Source of the DNA: Stictocephala bisonia
Lineage: Eukaryota; Arthropoda; Insecta; Hemiptera; Membracidae
Direction of reading: 5' to 3'
DNA length: 64,000 nt
Assembly: GCA_035578905.1 (NCBI GenBank)
Contig: JAQJVL010001199.1
Location: 62,001 to 126,000 of the forward strand
Shown here in pieces: positions 21,753 to 34,900 of this stretch. The notes under the pieces were generated by a model, which saw only the letters and a list, made by a program, of their open reading frames with translations, did no database searches and was not told the DNA's origin. The translations under genes were made by a program, and so were the position numbers. Within the stretch, counting starts at the first letter, position 1. Each line of letters begins with the position of its first letter.

Positions 21753-24700
21753 AAGTCAATGTCCTTCACTCCTCTCGTTATGCCGATGATGAATATGCTT
21801 ATATGTAGTGTAATTTCATTAATTAGAACTTTAATCTTGTATGTTAATTGTCATTAAATTTTTATAAAAATATTTCAAAAAAATATCTCTTGAAAAACCA
21901 TAAATGTTAAACCTTTTTGTTTTAGTCTTGACATTTGTTTGAGACTATATTTTTGTTCCTTTCTTAAACAACAATCCTTATTGTCGGTTTATTAATGGAT
22001 GTCACTTTAAGATGTGCCAATTTTTATTATAATATTATATTGAAAATTTTTTGTATTCTTGAAAGAAGTGTAAGTGTTAAAATGTCTAAAACATAACTGT
22101 TTTTTAAGCTCAAAATCATTATCTAGTTTTGTTTGGGCTTACTTTCTTTTAATTAATATGGTAGAAAATAAACTAGTTTAAATAACCATGTTTTTATAGT
22201 TAAACTCTACTGTAGCTAGTTTTAAATGGATTTCTACACTGCACATCCGTTGTAGTTGTGTTTAAGGTTCCTTATCTATGGATAGTTTCTGTTAAACTGT
22301 TTTAAAACGTCAAAACATTTCATTTAATTTTATTACACAGCAGCAAGCATGGCTTTCTGCTATAGATTCAGGAGGTTTGCTTGATCATAACGGGTGTGCA
22401 AACTATTAACATCGATTTTGTGAAAAGTTTGTGTCAAATGTTCATTAACAAATAGTATTACTTATTTGTATAATGCTCTCAACAGTTGTGTTTGTTATTG
22501 GCAAAGTTCTAAACAAAGTAAATGTACTTAAATTACAGTCTTACAACATTATGAAATATACTTTTATTATCAAGTCGATAATATTTTCAGATTTTGTTTT
22601 ATGTGACCCAAGTGAATCAGTGTCTCTTTTAATGTAACAAGTGTATTTGTGTCACTTGTCAAAGAGTCATTTGTGTCAAAAGTTGACCGATCATAATTTT
22701 ATTTTTTCGTACAATATATGGGACTACCATTCCGTAGTGGTTTTTTTAAAAATTATTCCTAATTCAAAATTTATCAGTCATGAAAAGGGAACCCTCGACA
22801 TAGGCGAATATACTGTATATAGAATATCCGCAACATATTCTTGTTGTGGTATTGGCAGCTGCGCTTGTTCCCCCCTATCACTTGTATGATTAAAATTAAG
22901 AATAATTTTATTTATGGTGATTCTCAAAACATCTATAAAAGAAATCAAGTTAATTAAATTAACAAATATGTTAAACTTTATTCTTAAACTTTCGAGCGCC
23001 TATCATTTTTCAGACATTTTAAAAAATTTGACAAGTCAATACATCGTCTTAAAATATATAATTTTAAGAGTATATCAAATCATTTAAGAATATATACTAA
23101 AACGTCATTTATAAGACATGTTAATAAGTGCACTAAAATTGTAATAAGGCTTATATAGTTATAATAATAAATAATCACATAATAAAAATAATACAACAAA
23201 TACTCATAAAGCTTACATTTATGAGTATTGTATCATGTTAGAACCTCTTTATATACATGTATAATGATATATTAAATTTTTCTTTGGCATAGTTTTTCAG
23301 TGACTTACTGTAGAGCAGAAAAATACTTTCTCTGTACGAGAAATATTCTCTTAATCCAATTTATACTAGTTTTGACTTTTTAAAAGATATAGTGCTTGAT
23401 TTTTTAAAATTGATCATGTTTTTTATACTAGTTTGGATGTGATTATATCTTCTTTGGATATGAGCATGGATAGTATATCTTCTTCGGATATTAGCATGGA
23501 TAGAATTCGTTACGTAAGAGTATTGTATTACTTTTGAGCTGATCAAATATCAGATGGGGCTTCTTTGGAGAAGAAGGGGGATTGTGTGTAAGAGAAAACT
23601 TATGTAATTTGTTGTGAGTTAATCATCTGGGTAGCATACTATATTTTATTTGAAATTTAAATTGTACAAACTAGTAGGTCTACTTAAAGGATTTATTAGT
23701 CTATATTTCACAAATTGTTATTAAATCTGTATCTATTTGTTATGTTATATTGGTTTTACATTAATCCAGTGTTTAAAGTTTATTAAATTATTTGTTGTTT
23801 TGGTGTTTGTTTATCGATTATTTTGCGTTAGTATCTTATTATGCTTTATTTGTTTTCCTATGGTTTTTATGCATCCGTATTTTGGCAAACATTAATTCAC
23901 TTTTGAGAGCCCAATATGATTTTATTTTATGACTGACTTCTATGTTTCTAATTTAGTTAAGCTTAAGATTTATGACGTCAGCTATTACGGTATATTGACT
24001 TTGTCAATAATTTGTACATATTCATATGACAATAAAGATTTATTATTATTATTATCATCTTGATCATGGTATGTAAAAATATTATGATTATAGTTGTTGT
24101 AAAATTGATTATAAATATATTTATATTGCCAATTTTAGTGAGTCTTACCCAGAGACAGACTTTCAAGTATTCAGATCAGCCTTGTTTAATTAAAGTTCTC
24201 ATCTCATATTGAACAGAAGTTGAGTGAGAGTCAGTGGTTTTGAATTGTGCAGCATCATCATGGCTAATGATTTCTTGGACAGGATTTCCCTAAACTTGTT
24301 TTCCTTATAAAATGACTGTGTTATTTATCACAGATAAACTATTTTTAGAATTAGATTCAATAGGCTCAATGTTCACGCAATATTTCCATCAAGTAATGTG
24401 AACCCCCCCCCTCTCATACACTTCTAACAAATGTATACTTGTAATCCATGTAAGGTTCTCATACTGAACCATTGTTTATAATATATCTAAATTTATATTT
24501 AGGCCACAATTTAATCTTGGCCAAGTTTAGATAACTATGATTTGATTATTTTAGTAAAATTCTTAAATGAACAAGTGTTAGAATATCTGTCAGCGGTAGA
24601 CAGATTGGGTGTTAAATATTTATTCTAAAATCATTCGACGTTTTTTGTTATTAATTTTAATAGTAATGCAGTTAAATAAAACTCGTAATATAAATAAAAT

Positions 24701-25144
24701 CTTCATTTTAATCCAAATAAGAAATAATAATTGACAAAAGATCCGCTTCTGGATTTTAATTATTTCTACTCGATTTATAGTTTTCTTTAGTAACATAGAA
24801 TACATTCACAATCATATTATTTAACTGATTCAAAAAAAATTAACAAACCAAATTTAAATTATTATTGATATAGTTTTACAAGTAAAAAATTCTAAGATAT
24901 GATGAACTGCGTGTGCCATTTTAAAAAAAAGTAAGGAGAAAAAATAATAAGAAAAACACTTGAATACAGTATATTGCTTCATTAATTCAGACTGGGTTGT
25001 GCATTGTAAATAACAGTGCTTAAGTTTTTTCATATTGCACTGATCATGGATATGCCTCTACATGGCAGGCGGGTATCTGATTAGTGTAAACTAACATTAC
25101 ATTCTGTTCATATACTAAAACGGGCTCATATGTTTAATTACATC
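21753..25144. other. Non-coding stretch
   Basis: AT-rich with no gene supported. A short direct repeat, GGATATGAGCATGGATAGTA / GGATATTAGCATGGATAGAA, lies at 23456-23503. A C10 run is near 24404. Small open frames have no protein character. Confidence 0.4.
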
Positions 25145-25290
25145 TGAGCCAGCATGGTGGCTAAGGCCTTAGACAGCGAATGGAAAAGTCCAAGGTTCCA
25201 ATCTCTAACTGAGCTAACGGTAAGTAATTCAGTAAATAAAGCTCACATACAGGCCTGTAGTCCTATGTAAGTTCAGTTTTTATGTTAAAA
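25145..25290 (+). mobile_element. tRNA-derived SINE, family 3 (diverged copy)
   Basis: AGCATGGTGGCTAAGGCCTT, AAGGTTCCAATCTC, GTAAATAAAGCTCACATACA and GCCTGTAGTCCTATGTAAG align in order with the copy at 3737-3900. The B box is degenerate. Confidence 0.65.
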
Positions 25291-26948
25291 AAACAGAAAA
25301 AACAACTAGGATTGACATAATTTATTATTTGCCTGTTCACTATGGTAAAGTTGGACATGATGCTCACCGACTGATTGATGACTGACTCACTTACATAAAT
25401 TCTGTGGCTCTTTCCGGTAAGCTACATACATGGAAATTTGGTACCTAGATAGATATATGCCCAAGGTACCAAGAGACTTAACCCAAGAGCAGCGTGAAGA
25501 ATTCTAACATGATTCACTTTTTTAATTGTAGTTTTCAAGGAGTTAACTTGATTTTCATGTTTGATTGTATAATCCAATATAAATTTATATAAAAGCCATA
25601 TTTAAAGATGCAACTTAATTACACACCTTGAAACAGGTATATTCAGAACAGTTTGGAGACAAAAATATGCAGGTGTCAGTCAATAAATTATTTCATATTT
25701 GAATTTAGGTTTTGAAAATAAAAAAATAATTAAGGAAAAATATAAATTTTAGAACCCATAGAAGTGTCATTTTAAACTTTACAAATTCAACTATTGTATA
25801 AATTAAATATGTTTTTCCTAAATCTGAATATGTCTTATAAATATGAAAAAAAAAATAGGATCCACTTTCCAAAAAATAAACAACAGGAAACGGTTTAAAG
25901 CAAAGAAAAATAATGAAAGTGGTTTAAAAACCAAATGACCAAACATTTTGGGGAGACATTTAATGGCTAAAGTATAAAGATAAGTGGATACAAAATATAA
26001 AGAAGTGAGATAGAGGATTGATGTAGCATATTGTTAATTTAAGTAGCCATCGCTCCTGCTTGATAATAATAATTTATGTAATTATAATTGTATTTGCATT
26101 TCTAAAATTTATCTCCTAATTATTATTCATTTTACAAATTTATGGTCAGTGATAATTAATTTGTAGATATCAATTTACTTCTGAATTATTTATAGGTCTA
26201 TGGTAATTGTTTTGACAGCTGATAATTAACAAGTACTATCTACTAGGATATATGTAGTGAAAACATCGCTGTATATTGTTTATTATCAACTGCGTGACTG
26301 ACTGTCTTCAAATGTAATAAGAAAAAACCTAAAAAAGACTTGTGATCATATTAAAATTACTTGTTAGATAATTCCTTTAAAATTAAAAAATTTCAGTCAT
26401 AAACTAAAAACATTAGTATAGCGTGAAGTGACATGTAAAACTGAAAGTAAAACAATAAAATGTATGAAAGTTTTTAATATAAATAATATGGTTGCAAAAG
26501 TACAAATGATTAATTTAAGAAAGATTAAATTAAATAGATGAAAATATATTCAGCTATCCAAGCCTAAAACCAAATGCATTAAATGAATAGAATTTATTTT
26601 TTATGACATACGTTTTAGTGAATTTTTTTAATACTGAGGTAAACTCTGGTGCAATTTTTGGCAGTTATGAAAAGGTCTTTTTTTATAAAGCTCTTATTTT
26701 TTCAGAGTTACAATTATTGTGCCATTATTATTATTATTATAACTGCAGTTGAGAATTGGTTCTTTATTATGTAGTTTACTAAAAATTATTGTTTCAAAAA
26801 TATAATGGTTGTTTATATTGTTAATATTTTGAGTTCTGAAAATAAATGGTTTTTCACTATCTGTTGGTCTTATGTTCATTATTCTAGTTGTCTTTTTTGC
26901 TAAACCCTGAAAGAGAAAGAAATTACAAGAGTTTTGTTATAAAAGTGC
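25291..26948. other. Non-coding stretch
   Basis: AT-rich, no gene or repeat supported. Confidence 0.4.
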
Positions 26949-27377
26949 TTAAGAGTATGCAGAGGCTCGTCAGCCATGTTGGTTTTAATCCCATAAGAAC
27001 AATGTTATTTGCGAATCCATATTTTTTCGTTATTTATTGGCCAAAAGTTGTGTATGAGGTGTCATTTTAAACGTTATCATATTGTGCATTGGGTTTGCTT
27101 TTCATATTTTGAATACATACGCCTAGTTTTGCAAAACTGGTGAAAATAAAAGCTACAAACTAAATATTTGTTGTGTTTTTATCTATAAAACTAATTAGGA
27201 ATTCACAAAGCAGTTCCAACGTGCTATTTCATTCTTGATTAAATGCTATTTGTTTGGAAAAAATCTGTTTGAAAATAAGTTTAGTTTGGATACGCGTGAT
27301 CGTATGAGCAGGTCAAATATAACATTGTTCTTATGGGATTAAAACCAACATGGTCAACATCCTCTGCAGACTCTTAA
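26949..27377. mobile_element. TTAA-flanked MITE with 60-bp inverted repeats
   Basis: TTAA at 26949-26952 and 27374-27377 bound inverted arms of about 60 bp. Each arm, read inward, has GAGT(A/C)TGCAGAGG, CCATGTTGGTTTTAATCCCA and TAAGAACAATGTTAT. The loop of about 300 bp has no coding capacity. TTAA duplications suggest a piggyBac-like transposase, though the termini do not begin CCC. It ends 230 bp before the first coding exon of the transporter gene. Confidence 0.65.
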
Positions 27378-27605
27378 GGCAAACAACTTTTGCTGTTTTC
27401 TGAGAAACCTGGTTTTGAGAGAAAGAACAGGGATAAATGACAAAGGAATGAATGTAATAATTTTGAATATATGATTGTGATGTTAGCATGCATGAATGGT
27501 AAATTTTAACAAGGAAACTGTCTGTTGCAATACATGTAAAATGTTTCTTGTAATTAAACATTATTGTTATTATTAGAGTCATAATGAGTGTGTGGTATGT
27601 TTCAG

Positions 27606-27683
27606 ATGTGTCCGCTGTGGCCTCTTCACATAATTGTGATGTATCTTGTGCTCATCTTTCCACTCTGGATGGTATCTTGCCAG
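27606..27683 (+). CDS. Transporter exon 1: signal peptide
   Basis: The acceptor TTTCAG is followed immediately by ATG. The 26 codons read as a short N-region, a hydrophobic core (HIIVMYLVLIFPLWMV) and SCQ, which is a signal peptide with a likely cleavage site after Ser-Cys or nearby. The donor is CAG|GTCTGC, a weak but valid GT. The phase (0) matches exon 2. Reading through the donor meets a stop within 13 codons, so splicing is needed. Because an acceptor directly precedes the ATG, a non-coding leader exon must lie upstream. Confidence 0.72.
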
Positions 27684-30600
27684 GTCTGCATACATTATTT
27701 CAATAATTCCACTAGCTCATAAACACCATTTCAGAACTAGTGTTTTTGTTGACAATATTTTTGTTACCACCAGGCAGATTGAAATAAAAATAAATTTATT
27801 TAAGAGAAACAATTGAAAGTGAAACATTTTACAAGCTTTTCAGACAAATCATATATTAGAGAACTATTTATTAAACTATTCTGTTTTTAAACTGAATGTT
27901 TACAATTAAATTGTCCATAGTGAAAAATGAATATAAATCATAAACATATTTTATAAAAATAATTTGTATACAAATTTGATCTTCAATTTTTTTATTTTTA
28001 TTATTCAACTATTATTGTTAGAAGAAAAATATTTAGTATTTATGCAGTTTCTAGATGCTTAGCTAATCTTGACTTTTTTATCACCAGTATGCAAAATCAA
28101 GTATATTTTCTGGGAAAATACTTTAAAATCTGCGGAAAATTTGTTTTATAAAAAGATCATAAATATTGAAATTGATAATTTTTGTTATATCTCCATTATT
28201 TTGTGCTTTCTTTTCATCATTTAAAAAAAATGGATTTAGTTTTTAGTGCTGAACAAGAATTTGAAAATCATTTTGTTCTATGACAGTTAGTTATTTCCTG
28301 AACACCGCAAAATTACTTTCGGGGCAAATCACCTATAGTGACCATAAATATGAACTATTTTACTAGAAGCTATGACTAACCACAAAAAACAAATTTGCAC
28401 ATATTCTATCCGTAGGTCAGGCACCTGATATTAAAGCAAATTTTTATTCAAGTATATAGACAGTCAAGTTGGGTTTGGTAAGGTTAGTAAAAAGTGAATT
28501 TTTTGGGCTGAAAAAATAATTTCATTCTAAAAGTGAACATTGTAAAAGTGATTTGTTTTCAGCATAAAAAATCACGTGAGCAGGAAAGAAAATAGTTTAA
28601 AAATTACAATTTTTAAAAAGTTGGTTTTTCACTTTTAAATAAAAAACAAAGTTTTCTGCATTATCAAATCAAACTCCTCAATAAATATAAACTCAAATTT
28701 CACCACTTTTTAAAAAGAAATCTTATTTTCAGAAGCGTCTAGAAAGCAGTTACTACATAGTTTAAATTAAGTAAATTTTGTATTTCATGCAGTTTCATAG
28801 AACTGATTCAAATTTTGCACTAGTGCGGACTGCAAAGGAAAACATGTGTAAATAACTTTTTGTAGCATCTGACAAAAACAACCACAGTACATTATTCAGC
28901 AATGATTATGAGCAGGTCATGCAGTTGGACTCTTAGTGTCATGTACTGGTCACAGATCAGCATTATTTCATGTTTTTATAAATTGTTGGTAAATAGAGGG
29001 AAATAAATCACATTTCATCTAGTCATAAAGCATTAACAAGTTTTATTCCCCATGTGCCTCTTTCAAATACATTTTAAGTAAATAGTACATTTCATACATA
29101 CTAAAGACAAAAATATCTTTTAAGAAATGTTTAAAAGCTCAATTGCATGGTAGATACTTTTGTATAAGTTACAGAATATATTAATGGTACAATCCTTTTT
29201 GTTTCCTTCATATAGCTTAAGAGTAAATGGAAAATACTAATGCATGAAGAACTATCCTTAAAAGACGTCATAGGTTATTACATCTATAATTTTGACTGAT
29301 TTTCTTACTAACAAAATTTATAAAGACAAGTTAGTTCATCTATAATTTTGACTGATTTTCTTAACCATCCAAATTTATAAAGACAAGTTAGTTTAGTTGT
29401 ACAGCTAAAAAACCGATCAGAACTATCATTAAAACATTTTGATGGCAAATCAATGGTTATTACATTTGAACCATGTGTTGAAGAACAAAGTGGTGAAGCG
29501 GATGATTTTACAACTAATTTTACACATGCATGATGCACAGATAAATGACCACTGTAATGAGATTTTGTCTGTACACACTACCCTCCCGAGAGATGAGTTC
29601 AACAGAATAATTGATCCGATGTCCTGAGTTGTATAACAATTTATAAGAATCTTATTACACCATGATCTTGTCTTCCACTTTACCATCAGAAAATAATCTG
29701 TGCTTAATGATTTGTTATAAAAATATATTTTATTGTACATTCATGTACTCTATTTTGGAAAATACTCCAATAAATATTAAAAAACTTGTATCTGTGCTCC
29801 TTTTTAAAGGGCTTAACCCCTTTTATCAGTATAAACACTATTATATTAAAAAGTCCAATTTAACTATTGTGGCATATTAAACACTTAATTTATCTTGTAC
29901 TTATTCAAATATGATCATATCATATAAGAGTGTAACATAAATAATTTTCCCATAGTATATTTAACTTTTAATTGTAAAAAATATATTTCATTAATGTTTC
30001 AGACATTACAGTTACATAACTCCATAATGTTAAATACTAGGTCTTGTCAGCATAGTTTAATTTTTTGACATTTATAGCCGTTGAGTACTTAATTTTTATA
30101 CATTTAACTTTTATAGTAAATAACAGCATAACAGAATTTTTTAAACTAACAAACGCATACAAATTGGAAAAGCTAATTTGTTAAGTTGTAAGATAAAATA
30201 ACAATGTAACATTTGAGGACTCTGCTGCAACTTTAACTGGTAGAAGTTTCACAGTTTATTGAATGTATCAATACTTTGTGACTAATTCATAAATAAAATT
30301 AATATAATTAGTTAAACATGTCTTTTTAACTCCATTGTATCATTTATTTATTTCTTGATTTAAATCTTTAAAAAATTGTTAAGATTTATGACTTTCTAGA
30401 TAACCTCATAACATGTTGACAGATTTCTTTATTGTGTTTTTGCTACCCAGTATGTTATCTCGGGTTTAATTACTTGCCGATAAACTTTTTTTTCTTATCA
30501 GTAAAGGGTTTTCTATTTTAAAAATTGTTCTTCCACCTTACTATCTTTGTTACATGCACTGAACCCTCAGTGAACTCAGTAATCAGACCGTGTATTTTAT

Positions 30601-31837
30601 AATCTAGTGACCATGAAAAATGTCTTTAATCATAATGAGACTTGTCTGTGTGTTTACTTTTCTTTAAATAAATACATGGTTTCTTCATAACTCTTTTGGT
30701 TTAATTATTTTTTCTTTCTTCTGGTTTAATTTAAACCAGACAGTAACAGAACATTAATTTAAATTTTAAAGAGTAAGAGATTTGGCTACAAATCAAGTAA
30801 AAAATTTTAAGAAATTTTGTATTTGATATTTTTACAAAAAATATATATTTGAACACATAATGTATCAAAAATGCATTTGAACGTGTTTTTGATGTTAATA
30901 AATGTTTTTAGAATAATTTTTTAGTATGAAACTCCTGAAAATATGGGTGTGCATAAAGAGCCTCATTACAATCTTTATACTCAAACTTAGTCTCTTTCCT
31001 TTTTTTTCTCCCTGACTGTGGAGTGAGAGCATATAGCATCACTTCTGGGCCTTCCTTGTTTGTCCTTCCGGTATCAGCAGTGGCCTCCCCCGAGCGCAAG
31101 TGTCTGCCAGTGAGTCGATGTTTGTCTTTGAGCTCAACCACCATGGCAGCTACAGTCACGCGGCAGCGATTGTCCTTGTCTCTCTTGGGATGTGGTGGAT
31201 TTCTAGCAATTGGCGAATTAGTTTGAGCCTGAAATCTAAAAACCCCATTTTCTTTTTGTTGTGGATTGCAAACATATTGTAAGAGTTCAAGCAAGAAATG
31301 TCAACGAAGTGAAAAATAAACAGCTTCCTGTACCATATTTTTTCTTCTGGTACTGTCACTCAATGATATCATCATATCTGTCTGACCTATCGATTGAACC
31401 CATATTCTTATTATATTCAAAGCTGACTGACTAAAGCTAGTAGCAGACAAACTCCCGTCACCGACTTTCCCGCCAACTAGTCAGTGAACTATTGCACGCA
31501 CAACCTCTAGTTACACAATTTAATTACGAGTAAATATACCCATAGTCAATGTACAACCAGTAATAATTGTATCCTACAGTTTTAAAAGCAATTAAATTAC
31601 TACAAAGTGTTAATAAAAATAATTAAACCAAAATAAAAGAATATGAAGTTCCAGAACGTCGTTACCGGCAACTTGAAATGGACGTACAGGAACGTCATTA
31701 CTATTTAGACAAATGTACCAAGTAGTCCTAAAAGGGTTAAATCAGTTGTATTTCACTATGTTTTATTGCCATACATTTGACCTAGTTATTTTATTTTAAT
31801 AAAACCATAAAAAGTCTCTTAAGATATTTATTGATTG

Positions 31838-31913
<76 letters not shown>

Positions 31914-34900
31914 TATTATCTTATTATTACCAATCTACAGATAATTGCAGAGCTATATCACTCTTATATTGCACTTATAAAATACTCTCCAATTTAATAT
32001 ATAAGACGTACTATAAAAGTTACTGTAATGTCGGTACTTGTGGCGCAGTGCTGTAACCCAGCTTTATGGGGACAAAGTGTTTGGGGGAGTATAGGCAATA
32101 GGTTCCATGCTCTTGTCCTCTTGATACCTACACAGCGTCCACTCAATGGTTGCCATCAATGTCGACACTACTAGAGAAGTCTGGAGTGTCCATGTTGGAT
32201 GATAGTCAAGGTTCAAATGTTGTGTAGGGAAGAGAACTGAGTGTCAGACTTGTCATTTAGCTGAAAATCAGACCAACTACGTGATTCGGATTCCACGTAT
32301 AGCTGTAGGTCCCTTAGTTGCCCTGGCTGTTACCACTGTACATGTTTGGGTGGGCGGGTGGGTTGATACCACTGTAAAAGTATGGGTGGGTTGATGGGTC
32401 AATGCCATTGTACGTGTATGGGTGGGTGTATGAATCAATTCAACTTTACGTGTATGGGTGGGCGGGTGGGTCAATACCACTGTACGAATATGGGTGGGTG
32501 GATGGGTCAATACCACTGTACGTGTATGGGTGGGCGGATGGGTCAATCCCACTGTACGTGTATAGGTGGGTGGGTTTAATCTAAAATATTAACTTACTCG
32601 ATTTTTTTAGTTTAAAAACTTTGTCAGTTTACATTGACCTCACCTGGCTATGAACTTTATTCGATGACCGAAGTGCACATCTAAGTTAAGTTGAGGACTA
32701 GAACCTTTGAACTTGCAGTCCAAAGCCTTACCTACTGGGGTATTAATAAATTGTCCTTTCTGAGGAACAGTTTCACTCAGTTAGTAACCAGACTACACTC
32801 ATCCACACTCATTCTACACTCATATCATCATTTATATTCACCTTAAAATACGCACAACGTTGTGTCGGCGTCTCATAAGTAAGGATAAGGAATTGGGAGA
32901 ATACCAAAGCAGGTTTAGACCATGGAGAAGCTGCTGGGACCAAATAATTACAGTTAAACTAATTTTTTTTAAATAGAAAAGCAGTTATGAATAGCTCTCA
33001 TCGACTTGAAAAAGCAATATGACAGCATCCACAGAGAATCTTTGCCAAAAATACTCAGACACTTAGGGCTACTCCCCGAGCTGGTAAAAGTAATTGCATT
33101 GAGACTAAAAAACACCAAGTGTAAAGTAAAGTTTATCACAGAAAAATCAAAACTTTTTTAATAAACACTGGACTTAGCAAGGCAATATTCCTCGACTATA
33201 GCAAAGCATTCGACAGCCTCTGCCACAACACCTTACTTAAAAAGCTAAACAACATGGGAATTAGGGGACAAGCAGCAACGTGGTTCAACAGCTATCTAAC
33301 TGGTAGAACACAAGCAGTTGAAATAACAACAGTCAATGACACATTAAGTCAAAGAACCACCTCTAGCAAATTGGTACTAAACAGAGGAGTCCAACAAGGT
33401 TCAATATTGGGGCCAGTACTCTTCATTATCTATGGAAGTGCAGCTGGGGTACAGTTCCTTACCAACTACTGTGAGTCGTTGATGTATGCAGATGACACTG
33501 TGCTGCTACTGCAGAATCAGAAACCTGAGGCCTTAGAAATAGACTCATTTATAGCAGTAAATATAGCTCAAGAATACTGCAAGGTGAACAATCTATACCT
33601 GAACGAAAAGAAAAGTCAGCAGCTCTTCATAGGAAGAAAGAAAGATGAAGTAACCAAAATACCAGAACTGATGAGAGTTACAGAGGCTAAATACCTAGGA
33701 ATAATTATAGATGACCAACTATCCTGGAATCCTCAAGTAAATCAGATCTGCAAGACACTAAGCTCTTCCTTATATGTCCTGAGAAGACTTAAGCAGGTCT
33801 GTGACACAGTCAGAACTGCTTACTTTTCATTATTTGAATTCAACATAAGATATTGTCTACCAGTATGGGAAGGCACCTCAGATGGAAATCTGCAGCGGGT
33901 GCTGATCCTTCAGAAGACGGCTATACGGATACTGGCCAACCTGGGGACCTCATGACTCTCGCAGAAACTGATTCAAAAGCCTCAATATCTTAACTGTCAT
34001 CTGTCAGTATATTCTGGAGACATCTCTTCTAGCTTATGATAAGAAGTTAGTGCGAGGAGCCGATATCCATGGATATAACACTCTGAACGCTCTCAACTAC
34101 ACCTTACCTGCTCACAGACTTAAAATGTTTGAAAGGCAGCCATCATACTCTGGAGCGAAATTCTGTAACAGACTCCCCGAGGATATAAAGAAGGACACCA
34201 CAAGAAAAAAACTGAAACAGAATGTTACAAAGTGGATTTTGGACTACTGATTCTACACCTTAGCAGAGTTTGAAAGCGGAAACTGTCCCAAATCATAAAC
34301 AAAGACACGCTACATGAAGATCTATTTACTCCTGTCTTAAAATATTTTGACTTACTTAAATCTCTATTTATGTATTTATAACTTTAAAGTGATTTATCTT
34401 AATCTTTTAAAACAATGACAAATCTTAAATGTTATTTTATCATCATGTCTTACTTAAACTAATGACGTACCACTGTCCTTGAAGAATGTATGAATAAAGC
34501 ATTATTGTCTATTATCTTAAACAAGGAAATGGAGTATCTCCATTGCTGTTCAATTTGAAATATTTTATCAGAGATAAAGAAAAAAGCTATTTCTAGTAAC
34601 ATAAAAATAGGAACAAGAAAAAACAGTTGACGACCTACATGATGAAACTGTTTAGAATGTATCATATACAAGGGTTCAAATTAGAAACTTAGAGAAATTA
34701 GCAACAAAAATAGGTTTGATGATCGAACCATCAAAAAGTTAATATCATACGACAATTGATGTAAATTACAAAACAATTTAAATACTTGGGAGAAACCGCA
34801 TAGCACAACACAAAAAGAGACCATGTGAAGACAGATTAAAAACCTTATTATCAATAGGAGCCAAACTAAAACATTACAAAACAGTAGTCGAATCACAAGT

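Larger units (their letters stand above)
32031..32889 (+). mobile_element. SINE family 2 copy, itself split by a minisatellite and another SINE
   Basis: 32031-32333 matches the head and body of the copy at 50716 (GTGCTGTAAC, CACTACTAGAGAAGTCTGGA, GGATTCCACGT). 32736-32882 resumes with GGTATTAATAAATTGTCCTT, AGTAACCAGACTACACTC and GGCGTCTCATAAG. Between them lie the G-rich minisatellite (32334-32579) and a minus-strand family 3 SINE (32625-32735). Confidence 0.75.

Noticed and set aside
32277..32584. Several overlapping open frames of repetitive His/Thr/Pro or Tyr/Gly/Trp composition
   Set aside because: They are by-products of the 36-bp minisatellite, whose period is a multiple of three and keeps frames open.
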